64,000 nt of DNA, taken from positions 33,457,968 through 33,521,967 of the forward strand of contig NC_084704.1 in assembly GCF_033807575.1 (NCBI RefSeq), given 5' to 3'. Origin of the DNA: Cydia pomonella. Lineage: Eukaryota > Arthropoda > Insecta > Lepidoptera > Tortricidae. The position numbers and the translations under genes are program-made. Under the pieces are notes generated by a model. That model was not told where the DNA came from. It worked only from the letters and a program-made list of their open reading frames with translations, and made no database searches. Shown here in pieces: positions 11,701-23,309 of the stretch (position 1 is the stretch's first letter; each line of letters begins with the position of its first letter).

Positions 11701-14700
11701 GTACGATATTGATTACCAGTACATATTCGAGGCGCTCACAGGTAGCGTTGTGAGCAGAGACATCAGTATGAGGGGTTCAGAGAAGTTGCAGAACCCGCGG
11801 ATGAAGTTCGTGACGAAGCTGGTCCGGGCGGCTGTAGAGACCGTTACAGCCAGTGATGATAGAGGAGGGTACAATAGTGCCGAGTGCGAGGAGTGGATGG
11901 AAAGGGTGGCGGTGCTGGCAGAATTATGGAACATTGATAACGACTTTTTGAAGCGACAACAGGTTAGTTTTATATTTAGTTAAAAACTCCGTTTCCTGTG
12001 AGAATGAGGTTAAAAAACTACAGATTTTAATGGTTCCAACTATTTTGTAACCAAATAAAAATGTTTTATATCTAAAGAAATGCTTTTTTAATGATTGTTG
12101 CTTTGCGCGTTTTCCCTCATTGACATTAGTCATGAGACTCGAAGTCAGTATTGACAACGTTCATTTTTACAGGTGGTCGGACTGTACCACTTAGGCTACG
12201 ACACACTGGCGGCGGAGACGGTGACGCGGCTGCGGTCGCCGGAGCCGGCGCTGGCGCCGCTGCTGGCCATCAGCATCCAGCGCCTCAAGCGCTCCCTCGA
12301 GCACTCGCGCGACCAGCCCGAGTGGATCGTGTGCGTGCCGCCGCATCTGTACAAGCGGCTGCAGACCACGGTACGTATACATCTGGACTACGCTGAGAGG
12401 GCGGTGACGCGGCTGCGGTCGCCGGAGCCGGCGCTGGCGCCGCTGCTGGCCATCAGCATCCAGCGCCTCAAGCGCTCCCTCGAGCACTCGCGCGACCAGC
12501 CCGAGTGGATCGTGTGCGTGCCGCCGCATCTGTACAAGCGGCTGCAGACCACGGTACGTATACATCTGGACTACGCTGAGAGGGCGGTGACGCGGCTGCG
12601 GTCGCCGGAGCCGGCGCTGGCGCCGCTGCTGGCCATCAGCATCCAGCGCCTCAAGCGCTCCCTCGAGCACTCGCGCGACCAGCCCGAGTGGATCGTGTGC
12701 GTGCCGCCGCATCTGTACAAGCGGCTGCAGACCACGGTACGTATACATCTGGACTACGCTGAGAGGGCGGTGACGCGGCTGCGGTCGCCGGAGCCGGCGC
12801 TGGCGCCGCTGCTGGCCATCAGCATCCAGCGCCTCAAGCGCTCCCTCGAGCACTCGCGCGACCAGCCCGAGTGGATCGTGTGCGTGCCGCCGCATCTGTA
12901 CAAGCGGCTGCAGACCACGGTACGTATACATCTGGACTACGCTGAGAGGGCGGTGACGCGGCTGCGGTCGCCGGAGCCGGCGCTGGCGCCGCTGCTGGCC
13001 ATCAGCATCCAGCGCCTCAAGCGCTCCCTCGAGCACTCGCGCGACCAGCCCGAGTGGATCGTGTGCGTGCCGCCGCATCTGTACAAGCGGCTGCAGACCA
13101 CGGTACGTATACATCTGGACTACGCTGAGAGGGCGGTGACGCGGCTGCGGTCGCCGGAGCCGGCGCTGGCGCCGCTGCTGGCCATCAGCATCCAGCGCCT
13201 CAAGCGCTCCCTCGAGCACTCGCGCGACCAGCCCGAGTGGATCGTGTGCGTGCCGCCGCATCTGTACAAGCGGCTGCAGACCACGGTACGTATACATCTG
13301 GACTACGCTGAGAGGGCGGTGACGCGGCTGCGGTCGCCGGAGCCGGCGCTGGCGCCGCTGCTGGCCATCAGCATCCAGCGCCTCAAGCGCTCCCTCGAGC
13401 ACTCGCGCGACCAGCCCGAGTGGATCGTGTGCGTGCCGCCGCATCTGTACAAGCGGCTGCAGACCACGGTACGTATACATCTGGACTACGCTGAGAGGGC
13501 GGTGACGCGGCTGCGGTCGCCGGAGCCGGCGCTGGCGCCGCTGCTGGCCATCAGCATCCAGCGCCTCAAGCGCTCCCTCGAGCACTCGCGCGACCAGCCC
13601 GAGTGGATCGTGTGCGTGCCGCCGCATCTGTACAAGCGGCTGCAGACCACGGTACGTATACATCTGGACTACGCTGAGAGGGCGGTGACGCGGCTGCGGT
13701 CGCCGGAGCCGGCGCTGGCGCCGCTGCTGGCCATCAGCATCCAGCGCCTCAAGCGCTCCCTCGAGCACTCGCGCGACCAGCCCGAGTGGATCGTGTGCGT
13801 GCCGCCGCATCTGTACAAGCGGCTGCAGACCACGGTACGTATACATCTGGACTACGCTGAGAGGGCGGTGACGCGGCTGCGGTCGCCGGAGCCGGCGCTG
13901 GCGCCGCTGCTGGCCATCAGCATCCAGCGCCTCAAGCGCTCCCTCGAGCACTCGCGCGACCAGCCCGAGTGGATCGTGTGCGTGCCGCCGCATCTGTACA
14001 AGCGGCTGCAGACCACGGTACGTATACATCTGGACTACGCTGAGAGGGCGGTGACGCGGCTGCGGTCGCCGGAGCCGGCGCTGGCGCCGCTGCTGGCCAT
14101 CAGCATCCAGCGCCTCAAGCGCTCCCTCGAGCACTCGCGCGACCAGCCCGAGTGGATCGTGTGCGTGCCGCCGCATCTGTACAAGCGGCTGCAGACCACG
14201 GTACGTATACATCTGGACTACGCTGAGAGGGCGGTGACGCGGCTGCGGTCGCCGGAGCCGGCGCTGGCGCCGCTGCTGGCCATCAGCATCCAGCGCCTCA
14301 AGCGCTCCCTCGAGCACTCGCGCGACCAGCCCGAGTGGATCGTGTGCGTGCCGCCGCATCTGTACAAGCGGCTGCAGACCACGGTACGTATACATCTGGA
14401 CTACGCTGAGAGGGCGGTGACGCGGCTGCGGTCGCCGGAGCCGGCGCTGGCGCCGCTGCTGGCCATCAGCATCCAGCGCCTCAAGCGCTCCCTCGAGCAC
14501 TCGCGCGACCAGCCCGAGTGGATCGTGTGCGTGCCGCCGCATCTGTACAAGCGGCTGCAGACCACGGTACGTATACATCTGGACTACGCTGAGAGGGCGG
14601 TGACGCGGCTGCGGTCGCCGGAGCCGGCGCTGGCGCCGCTGCTGGCCATCAGCATCCAGCGCCTCAAGCGCTCCCTCGAGCACTCGCGCGACCAGCCCGA

Positions 14701-17700
14701 GTGGATCGTGTGCGTGCCGCCGCATCTGTACAAGCGGCTGCAGACCACGGTACGTATACATCTGGACTACGCTGAGAGGGCGGTGACGCGGCTGCGGTCG
14801 CCGGAGCCGGCGCTGGCGCCGCTGCTGGCCATCAGCATCCAGCGCCTCAAGCGCTCCCTCGAGCACTCGCGCGACCAGCCCGAGTGGATCGTGTGCGTGC
14901 CGCCGCATCTGTACAAGCGGCTGCAGACCACGGTACGTATACATCTGGACTACGCTGAGAGGGCGGTGACGCGGCTGCGGTCGCCGGAGCCGGCGCTGGC
15001 GCCGCTGCTGGCCATCAGCATCCAGCGCCTCAAGCGCTCCCTCGAGCACTCGCGCGACCAGCCCGAGTGGATCGTGTGCGTGCCGCCGCATCTGTACAAG
15101 CGGCTGCAGACCACGGTACGTATACATCTGGACTACGCTGAGAGGGCGGTGACGCGGCTGCGGTCGCCGGAGCCGGCGCTGGCGCCGCTGCTGGCCATCA
15201 GCATCCAGCGCCTCAAGCGCTCCCTCGAGCACTCGCGCGACCAGCCCGAGTGGATCGTGTGCGTGCCGCCGCATCTGTACAAGCGGCTGCAGACCACGGT
15301 ACGTATACATCTGGACTACGCTGAGAGGGCGGTGACGCGGCTGCGGTCGCCGGAGCCGGCGCTGGCGCCGCTGCTGGCCATCAGCATCCAGCGCCTCAAG
15401 CGCTCCCTCGAGCACTCGCGCGACCAGCCCGAGTGGATCGTGTGCGTGCCGCCGCATCTGTACAAGCGGCTGCAGACCACGGTACGTATACATCTGGACT
15501 ACGCTGAGAGGGCGGTGACGCGGCTGCGGTCGCCGGAGCCGGCGCTGGCGCCGCTGCTGGCCATCAGCATCCAGCGCCTCAAGCGCTCCCTCGAGCACTC
15601 GCGCGACCAGCCCGAGTGGATCGTGTGCGTGCCGCCGCATCTGTACAAGCGGCTGCAGACCACGGTACGTATACATCTGGACTACGCTGAGAGGGCGGTG
15701 ACGCGGCTGCGGTCGCCGGAGCCGGCGCTGGCGCCGCTGCTGGCCATCAGCATCCAGCGCCTCAAGCGCTCCCTCGAGCACTCGCGCGACCAGCCCGAGT
15801 GGATCGTGTGCGTGCCGCCGCATCTGTACAAGCGGCTGCAGACCACGGTACGTATACATCTGGACTACGCTGAGAGGGCGGTGACGCGGCTGCGGTCGCC
15901 GGAGCCGGCGCTGGCGCCGCTGCTGGCCATCAGCATCCAGCGCCTCAAGCGCTCCCTCGAGCACTCGCGCGACCAGCCCGAGTGGATCGTGTGCGTGCCG
16001 CCGCATCTGTACAAGCGGCTGCAGACCACGGTACGTATACATCTGGACTACGCTGAGAGGGCGGTGACGCGGCTGCGGTCGCCGGAGCCGGCGCTGGCGC
16101 CGCTGCTGGCCATCAGCATCCAGCGCCTCAAGCGCTCCCTCGAGCACTCGCGCGACCAGCCCGAGTGGATCGTGTGCGTGCCGCCGCATCTGTACAAGCG
16201 GCTGCAGACCACGGTACGTATACATCTGGACTACGCTGAGAGGGCGGTGACGCGGCTGCGGTCGCCGGAGCCGGCGCTGGCGCCGCTGCTGGCCATCAGC
16301 ATCCAGCGCCTCAAGCGCTCCCTCGAGCACTCGCGCGACCAGCCCGAGTGGATCGTGTGCGTGCCGCCGCATCTGTACAAGCGGCTGCAGACCACGGTAC
16401 GTATACATCTGGACTACGCTGAGAGGGCGGTGACGCGGCTGCGGTCGCCGGAGCCGGCGCTGGCGCCGCTGCTGGCCATCAGCATCCAGCGCCTCAAGCG
16501 CTCCCTCGAGCACTCGCGCGACCAGCCCGAGTGGATCGTGTGCGTGCCGCCGCATCTGTACAAGCGGCTGCAGACCACGGTACGTATACATCTGGACTAC
16601 GCTGAGAGGGCGGTGACGCGGCTGCGGTCGCCGGAGCCGGCGCTGGCGCCGCTGCTGGCCATCAGCATCCAGCGCCTCAAGCGCTCCCTCGAGCACTCGC
16701 GCGACCAGCCCGAGTGGATCGTGTGCGTGCCGCCGCATCTGTACAAGCGGCTGCAGACCACGGTACGTATACATCTGGACTACGCTGAGAGGGCGGTGAC
16801 GCGGCTGCGGTCGCCGGAGCCGGCGCTGGCGCCGCTGCTGGCCATCAGCATCCAGCGCCTCAAGCGCTCCCTCGAGCACTCGCGCGACCAGCCCGAGTGG
16901 ATCGTGTGCGTGCCGCCGCATCTGTACAAGCGGCTGCAGACCACGGTACGTATACATCTGGACTACGCTGAGAGGGCGGTGACGCGGCTGCGGTCGCCGG
17001 AGCCGGCGCTGGCGCCGCTGCTGGCCATCAGCATCCAGCGCCTCAAGCGCTCCCTCGAGCACTCGCGCGACCAGCCCGAGTGGATCGTGTGCGTGCCGCC
17101 GCATCTGTACAAGCGGCTGCAGACCACGGTACGTATACATCTGGACTACGCTGAGAGGGCGGTGACGCGGCTGCGGTCGCCGGAGCCGGCGCTGGCGCCG
17201 CTGCTGGCCATCAGCATCCAGCGCCTCAAGCGCTCCCTCGAGCACTCGCGCGACCAGCCCGAGTGGATCGTGTGCGTGCCGCCGCATCTGTACAAGCGGC
17301 TGCAGACCACGGTACGTATACATCTGGACTACGCTGAGAGGGCGGTGACGCGGCTGCGGTCGCCGGAGCCGGCGCTGGCGCCGCTGCTGGCCATCAGCAT
17401 CCAGCGCCTCAAGCGCTCCCTCGAGCACTCGCGCGACCAGCCCGAGTGGATCGTGTGCGTGCCGCCGCATCTGTACAAGCGGCTGCAGACCACGGTACGT
17501 ATACATCTGGACTACGCTGAGAGGGCGGTGACGCGGCTGCGGTCGCCGGAGCCGGCGCTGGCGCCGCTGCTGGCCATCAGCATCCAGCGCCTCAAGCGCT
17601 CCCTCGAGCACTCGCGCGACCAGCCCGAGTGGATCGTGTGCGTGCCGCCGCATCTGTACAAGCGGCTGCAGACCACGGTACGTATACATCTGGACTACGC

Positions 17701-20700
17701 TGAGAGGGCGGTGACGCGGCTGCGGTCGCCGGAGCCGGCGCTGGCGCCGCTGCTGGCCATCAGCATCCAGCGCCTCAAGCGCTCCCTCGAGCACTCGCGC
17801 GACCAGCCCGAGTGGATCGTGTGCGTGCCGCCGCATCTGTACAAGCGGCTGCAGACCACGGTACGTATACATCTGGACTACGCTGAGAGGGCGGTGACGC
17901 GGCTGCGGTCGCCGGAGCCGGCGCTGGCGCCGCTGCTGGCCATCAGCATCCAGCGCCTCAAGCGCTCCCTCGAGCACTCGCGCGACCAGCCCGAGTGGAT
18001 CGTGTGCGTGCCGCCGCATCTGTACAAGCGGCTGCAGACCACGGTACGTATACATCTGGACTACGCTGAGAGGGCGGTGACGCGGCTGCGGTCGCCGGAG
18101 CCGGCGCTGGCGCCGCTGCTGGCCATCAGCATCCAGCGCCTCAAGCGCTCCCTCGAGCACTCGCGCGACCAGCCCGAGTGGATCGTGTGCGTGCCGCCGC
18201 ATCTGTACAAGCGGCTGCAGACCACGGTACGTATACATCTGGACTACGCTGAGAGGGCGGTGACGCGGCTGCGGTCGCCGGAGCCGGCGCTGGCGCCGCT
18301 GCTGGCCATCAGCATCCAGCGCCTCAAGCGCTCCCTCGAGCACTCGCGCGACCAGCCCGAGTGGATCGTGTGCGTGCCGCCGCATCTGTACAAGCGGCTG
18401 CAGACCACGGTACGTATACATCTGGACTACGCTGAGAGGGCGGTGACGCGGCTGCGGTCGCCGGAGCCGGCGCTGGCGCCGCTGCTGGCCATCAGCATCC
18501 AGCGCCTCAAGCGCTCCCTCGAGCACTCGCGCGACCAGCCCGAGTGGATCGTGTGCGTGCCGCCGCATCTGTACAAGCGGCTGCAGACCACGGTACGTAT
18601 ACATCTGGACTACGCTGAGAGGGCGGTGACGCGGCTGCGGTCGCCGGAGCCGGCGCTGGCGCCGCTGCTGGCCATCAGCATCCAGCGCCTCAAGCGCTCC
18701 CTCGAGCACTCGCGCGACCAGCCCGAGTGGATCGTGTGCGTGCCGCCGCATCTGTACAAGCGGCTGCAGACCACGGTACGTATACATCTGGACTACGCTG
18801 AGAGGGCGGTGACGCGGCTGCGGTCGCCGGAGCCGGCGCTGGCGCCGCTGCTGGCCATCAGCATCCAGCGCCTCAAGCGCTCCCTCGAGCACTCGCGCGA
18901 CCAGCCCGAGTGGATCGTGTGCGTGCCGCCGCATCTGTACAAGCGGCTGCAGACCACGGTACGTATACATCTGGACTACGCTGAGAGGGCGGTGACGCGG
19001 CTGCGGTCGCCGGAGCCGGCGCTGGCGCCGCTGCTGGCCATCAGCATCCAGCGCCTCAAGCGCTCCCTCGAGCACTCGCGCGACCAGCCCGAGTGGATCG
19101 TGTGCGTGCCGCCGCATCTGTACAAGCGGCTGCAGACCACGGTACGTATACATCTGGACTACGCTGAGAGGGCGGTGACGCGGCTGCGGTCGCCGGAGCC
19201 GGCGCTGGCGCCGCTGCTGGCCATCAGCATCCAGCGCCTCAAGCGCTCCCTCGAGCACTCGCGCGACCAGCCCGAGTGGATCGTGTGCGTGCCGCCGCAT
19301 CTGTACAAGCGGCTGCAGACCACGGTACGTATACATCTGGACTACGCTGAGAGGGCGGTGACGCGGCTGCGGTCGCCGGAGCCGGCGCTGGCGCCGCTGC
19401 TGGCCATCAGCATCCAGCGCCTCAAGCGCTCCCTCGAGCACTCGCGCGACCAGCCCGAGTGGATCGTGTGCGTGCCGCCGCATCTGTACAAGCGGCTGCA
19501 GACCACGGTACGTATACATCTGGACTACGCTGAGAGGGCGGTGACGCGGCTGCGGTCGCCGGAGCCGGCGCTGGCGCCGCTGCTGGCCATCAGCATCCAG
19601 CGCCTCAAGCGCTCCCTCGAGCACTCGCGCGACCAGCCCGAGTGGATCGTGTGCGTGCCGCCGCATCTGTACAAGCGGCTGCAGACCACGGTACGTATAC
19701 ATCTGGACTACGCTGAGAGGGCGGTGACGCGGCTGCGGTCGCCGGAGCCGGCGCTGGCGCCGCTGCTGGCCATCAGCATCCAGCGCCTCAAGCGCTCCCT
19801 CGAGCACTCGCGCGACCAGCCCGAGTGGATCGTGTGCGTGCCGCCGCATCTGTACAAGCGGCTGCAGACCACGGTACGTATACATCTGGACTACGCTGAG
19901 AGGGCGGTGACGCGGCTGCGGTCGCCGGAGCCGGCGCTGGCGCCGCTGCTGGCCATCAGCATCCAGCGCCTCAAGCGCTCCCTCGAGCACTCGCGCGACC
20001 AGCCCGAGTGGATCGTGTGCGTGCCGCCGCATCTGTACAAGCGGCTGCAGACCACGGTACGTATACATCTGGACTACGCTGAGAGGGCGGTGACGCGGCT
20101 GCGGTCGCCGGAGCCGGCGCTGGCGCCGCTGCTGGCCATCAGCATCCAGCGCCTCAAGCGCTCCCTCGAGCACTCGCGCGACCAGCCCGAGTGGATCGTG
20201 TGCGTGCCGCCGCATCTGTACAAGCGGCTGCAGACCACGGTACGTATACATCTGGACTACGCTGAGAGGGCGGTGACGCGGCTGCGGTCGCCGGAGCCGG
20301 CGCTGGCGCCGCTGCTGGCCATCAGCATCCAGCGCCTCAAGCGCTCCCTCGAGCACTCGCGCGACCAGCCCGAGTGGATCGTGTGCGTGCCGCCGCATCT
20401 GTACAAGCGGCTGCAGACCACGGTACGTATACATCTGGACTACGCTGAGAGGGCGGTGACGCGGCTGCGGTCGCCGGAGCCGGCGCTGGCGCCGCTGCTG
20501 GCCATCAGCATCCAGCGCCTCAAGCGCTCCCTCGAGCACTCGCGCGACCAGCCCGAGTGGATCGTGTGCGTGCCGCCGCATCTGTACAAGCGGCTGCAGA
20601 CCACGGTACGTATACATCTGGACTACGCTGAGAGGGCGGTGACGCGGCTGCGGTCGCCGGAGCCGGCGCTGGCGCCGCTGCTGGCCATCAGCATCCAGCG

Positions 20701-23309
20701 CCTCAAGCGCTCCCTCGAGCACTCGCGCGACCAGCCCGAGTGGATCGTGTGCGTGCCGCCGCATCTGTACAAGCGGCTGCAGACCACGGTACGTATACAT
20801 CTGGACTACGCTGAGAGGGCGGTGACGCGGCTGCGGTCGCCGGAGCCGGCGCTGGCGCCGCTGCTGGCCATCAGCATCCAGCGCCTCAAGCGCTCCCTCG
20901 AGCACTCGCGCGACCAGCCCGAGTGGATCGTGTGCGTGCCGCCGCATCTGTACAAGCGGCTGCAGACCACGGTACGTATACATCTGGACTACGCTGAGAG
21001 GGCGGTGACGCGGCTGCGGTCGCCGGAGCCGGCGCTGGCGCCGCTGCTGGCCATCAGCATCCAGCGCCTCAAGCGCTCCCTCGAGCACTCGCGCGACCAG
21101 CCCGAGTGGATCGTGTGCGTGCCGCCGCATCTGTACAAGCGGCTGCAGACCACGGTACGTATACATCTGGACTACGCTGAGAGGGCGGTGACGCGGCTGC
21201 GGTCGCCGGAGCCGGCGCTGGCGCCGCTGCTGGCCATCAGCATCCAGCGCCTCAAGCGCTCCCTCGAGCACTCGCGCGACCAGCCCGAGTGGATCGTGTG
21301 CGTGCCGCCGCATCTGTACAAGCGGCTGCAGACCACGGTACGTATACATCTGGACTACGCTGAGAGGGCGGTGACGCGGCTGCGGTCGCCGGAGCCGGCG
21401 CTGGCGCCGCTGCTGGCCATCAGCATCCAGCGCCTCAAGCGCTCCCTCGAGCACTCGCGCGACCAGCCCGAGTGGATCGTGTGCGTGCCGCCGCATCTGT
21501 ACAAGCGGCTGCAGACCACGGTACGTATACATCTGGACTACGCTGAGAGGGCGGTGACGCGGCTGCGGTCGCCGGAGCCGGCGCTGGCGCCGCTGCTGGC
21601 CATCAGCATCCAGCGCCTCAAGCGCTCCCTCGAGCACTCGCGCGACCAGCCCGAGTGGATCGTGTGCGTGCCGCCGCATCTGTACAAGCGGCTGCAGACC
21701 ACGGTACGTATACATCTGGACTACGCTGAGAGGGCGGTGACGCGGCTGCGGTCGCCGGAGCCGGCGCTGGCGCCGCTGCTGGCCATCAGCATCCAGCGCC
21801 TCAAGCGCTCCCTCGAGCACTCGCGCGACCAGCCCGAGTGGATCGTGTGCGTGCCGCCGCATCTGTACAAGCGGCTGCAGACCACGGTACGTATACATCT
21901 GGACTACGCTGAGAGGGCGGTGACGCGGCTGCGGTCGCCGGAGCCGGCGCTGGCGCCGCTGCTGGCCATCAGCATCCAGCGCCTCAAGCGCTCCCTCGAG
22001 CACTCGCGCGACCAGCCCGAGTGGATCGTGTGCGTGCCGCCGCATCTGTACAAGCGGCTGCAGACCACGGTACGTATACATCTGGACTACGCTGAGAGGG
22101 CGGTGACGCGGCTGCGGTCGCCGGAGCCGGCGCTGGCGCCGCTGCTGGCCATCAGCATCCAGCGCCTCAAGCGCTCCCTCGAGCACTCGCGCGACCAGCC
22201 CGAGTGGATCGTGTGCGTGCCGCCGCATCTGTACAAGCGGCTGCAGACCACGGTACGTATACATCTGGACTACGCTGAGAGGGCGGTGACGCGGCTGCGG
22301 TCGCCGGAGCCGGCGCTGGCGCCGCTGCTGGCCATCAGCATCCAGCGCCTCAAGCGCTCCCTCGAGCACTCGCGCGACCAGCCCGAGTGGATCGTGTGCG
22401 TGCCGCCGCATCTGTACAAGCGGCTGCAGACCACGGTACGTATACATCTGGACTACGCTGAGATGCATTCATTTTGGAGTGGAAGGGTGTGCGATTCGCT
22501 GCGCCATACATTGAGTGCAGGAAGTGATCGGGGATATGAGGGTAAACTGAGTAAGGGCCCTCTATAATTCCTCGGGGGGTTTATTCGCAGATACTTCAGC
22601 CCCTCTCCCAATGCTTTGGGACCAGTTTTCATTGTATACACTTTAAAGCACATCGCTTTAGGATTTAGACAAGATTGTCAATGACTTGTCCCTGTTTAGA
22701 TGCTTGCCTAATAGCACACATAGTCCGAGGAAAAGACAAGTGGGGCAAAATAGCCAGCCTATATCCGCGAACAGGACACAGAAAACAATGCAGGCCTTAT
22801 AAAGATGGGGTGACGACAAGAGAGGTGGCAGGTTTAACTTGGCGCAGAGTAGCCACAGACAGGCTAGAATGGAAAAGACTGGAGGAGGCCTTTGCCACTT
22901 GGCAACCAGATGAGCAACAATGGAAAAAGAATGAAATATACGAATATGTCGGCATCTGACTAAAAGGCTTATATAATATAATAATAGATGCTTGCCTACA
23001 TGACACAGCTAAGCGTTAGAGCGAGATGAATTTACGTAGTTTAGAAGCTACCTATGCGTCTAAGCAAGTCAACAACACTTTTAGTTCTTCTACGATGTAA
23101 TTGAATCCTAATATAACTCCTTTTGTTTTTAGGTTCTTGACTCTTCTATACCAGCGCATCCGTGCTTGGAAACTACAATCATTGTGCTGCAGACGATCCT
23201 GATGCAATTAGAGAAGAAGACCAAAGAAGGGACAACCGATTTGCAAAATATCAAACTGGCTCAATTGATAATTGAGAGTTGCCAAGTTTTAATTAGAAAG
23301 AAACTGTAA
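2727..23309 (+). CDS. Rab3GAP2: Rab3 GTPase-activating protein non-catalytic subunit (Rab3GAP2)
   Basis: Exons: 2727-2808, 2883-3094, 3381-3630, 4571-4742, 5472-5621, 6263-6380, 8555-8683, 9461-11962, 12173-12370, 23133-23309. All junctions are GT...AG, phases agree, and the sum is 1329 aa plus stop (human protein about 1390). Recognised stretches include SLSPCGNLLGVGYRN, GPDWFCIIIGFNNGSVGFYT, GFHYALEG, LAAVSDGLGRVSVLDVARGH and WWQSIRDLL. The protein scaffolds the catalytic Rab3GAP1; the complex acts on Rab3 and is also an exchange factor for Rab18 at the ER. The N-terminal half is beta-propeller-like, the rest helical. Exon 8 (834 codons) is AT-rich, while exons 5-7 and 9 are strikingly GC-rich. 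Exon 9 is the first unit of a 183-bp array filling intron 9; ending exon 9 at the first donor gives the canonical protein. No clear AATAAA was found after the stop. Confidence 0.9.
3900..4420. repeat. Probable degenerate repeats in Rab3GAP2 intron 3
   Basis: An inverted pair built on 'accttagtttatggta' and 'taccataaactaaggt' lies at about 4010-4125. It is followed by sequence with the phrase 'acaaaatttcacgagaatc' typical of insect transposon tails at 4295-4325. No coding content. Family not identified. Confidence 0.35.
4927..5215 (+). mobile_element. 3' coding end of an RTE-like LINE
   Basis: Translation from 4935 gives the C-terminal signature of lepidopteran non-LTR reverse transcriptases: RPRWFGHQLRMGEDRAVKRA, LGRPTGSRPRCRWEDSVAADL and a closing WHALVSEAKILFG before the stop. 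Only the last ~90 residues are present, so this is a 5'-truncated insertion in intron 4 of Rab3GAP2, in the same orientation as the host gene. Confidence 0.75.
5285..5400 (-). mobile_element. tRNA-derived SINE head (fragment)
   Basis: The minus strand reads as the tRNA-like head of the same SINE as the copy at 57799-58050: 'ctggcctagtggatagtgac', 'ctgcctatggaccc' and a B-box-like 'aggatcaaatcc'. The B box is mutated, so it is an inactive fragment. Confidence 0.6.
5541..5995 (+). repeat. Old, diverged tandem array of exon 5 end + splice donor + intron start
   Basis: Four related units begin at about 5541 (the real exon 5), 5678, 5788 and 5932. Each starts like 'ctacgcgttggaaggggg', carries the exon's 3' half with 'accgcgccgccgcttca', passes the donor position and continues about 57 bp into intron sequence with 'tttaaaaagattctacta'. 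The second unit has an internal deletion; its donor GT is lost (tcatgag). The third keeps gtgcgt. Copies differ by many substitutions and indels, so they are ancient and cannot be an assembly product. The geometry is the same as in the three young arrays in this window. Confidence 0.85.
6411..6785. mobile_element. Palindromic MITE-like repeat, copy 1
   Basis: Contains the inverted pair 'tttacagtacatatgg' and 'ccatatgtactgtaaa' (about 6411-6505). A ~130-bp tail follows, and then a second inverted pair, 'ggcattaaaatacgag' against 'cacgagtgttttaatgcc' (about 6680-6762). The first ~232 bp are almost identical to 33341-33572. It lies in intron 6 of Rab3GAP2. Confidence 0.7.
6826..7125. repeat. Dispersed repeat, shared with 36390-36610
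   Basis: Stretches such as 'atatcactattgtatacaat', 'tttctacgagtc' and 'cagtagataaaaa...gtacaaaaga' recur in the same order near 36420-36550 with moderate divergence. No coding capacity seen. Family unknown. Confidence 0.5.
7255..8030. repeat. AT-rich intron with a duplicated ~90-bp motif
   Basis: A block beginning 'agatttatttatttcata' and ending 'attatgatcgtca' at about 7260-7345 recurs diverged at 7758-7842; a third piece (cataatgatcgtcatt) lies at about 8012. Otherwise AT-rich with homopolymer A runs. Part of Rab3GAP2 intron 6. Confidence 0.45.
8046..8530. mobile_element. MITE with 17-bp terminal inverted repeats
   Basis: The left end 'taatagggttgtttcca' (8046-8062) is the exact reverse complement of the right end 'tggaaacaaccctatta' (8514-8530). 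The 485-bp interior is non-coding and rich in tgacgtca-type motifs. The right end lies 24 bp before exon 7 of Rab3GAP2. Confidence 0.75.
8884..9460. other. Rab3GAP2 intron 7 sequence, nothing recognised
   Basis: AT-rich with A-homopolymers and a short atatat run near 9225. It ends in a good polypyrimidine tract and acceptor (tttattttag) before exon 8. Confidence 0.5.
12221..22462 (+). repeat. 183-bp tandem array, ~56 copies, spanning the exon 9 / intron 9 junction of Rab3GAP2
   Basis: The unit is the last 150 bp of exon 9 (Rab3GAP2 residues about 1222-1271), the donor gtacgt, and the first 27 bp of the intron, with a 6-bp junction filler 'agggcg' before the next unit. The unit start recurs at 12221, 12404 and so on; the last copy stops at 22462, six bases short of 56 full units. 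All copies look identical by eye and by translation. Because 183 = 3 x 61 and the unit has no stop, the plus strand stays open through the whole array, and one minus-strand frame does too. Only the first copy has an upstream acceptor (12172). Unit GC is about 73% (12241-12300). Confidence 0.95.
22675..22975 (+). mobile_element. 3' coding end of a LINE reverse transcriptase (remnant)
   Basis: The frame from 22675 ends with the pattern common to LINE C-termini (GLTWRRVATDRLEWKRLEEA, then a stop), with an upstream basic GHRKQCRPYKD stretch. It is preceded by non-repetitive intron and lies in intron 9 of Rab3GAP2, downstream of the 183-bp array. Confidence 0.5.

Noticed and set aside
12221..22462. 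CRISPR-like array or satellite/centromeric repeat.
   Set aside because: There are no spacers; the unit is a coding exon end plus intron start, and unique gene sequence flanks both sides.
12173..22567. A 3464-residue plus-strand protein and a 3425-residue minus-strand protein.
   Set aside because: Both are frames left open by a stop-free repeat unit whose length is a multiple of three. The first 66 codons are Rab3GAP2 exon 9 and each unit contains a splice donor; the minus frame has no family resemblance.
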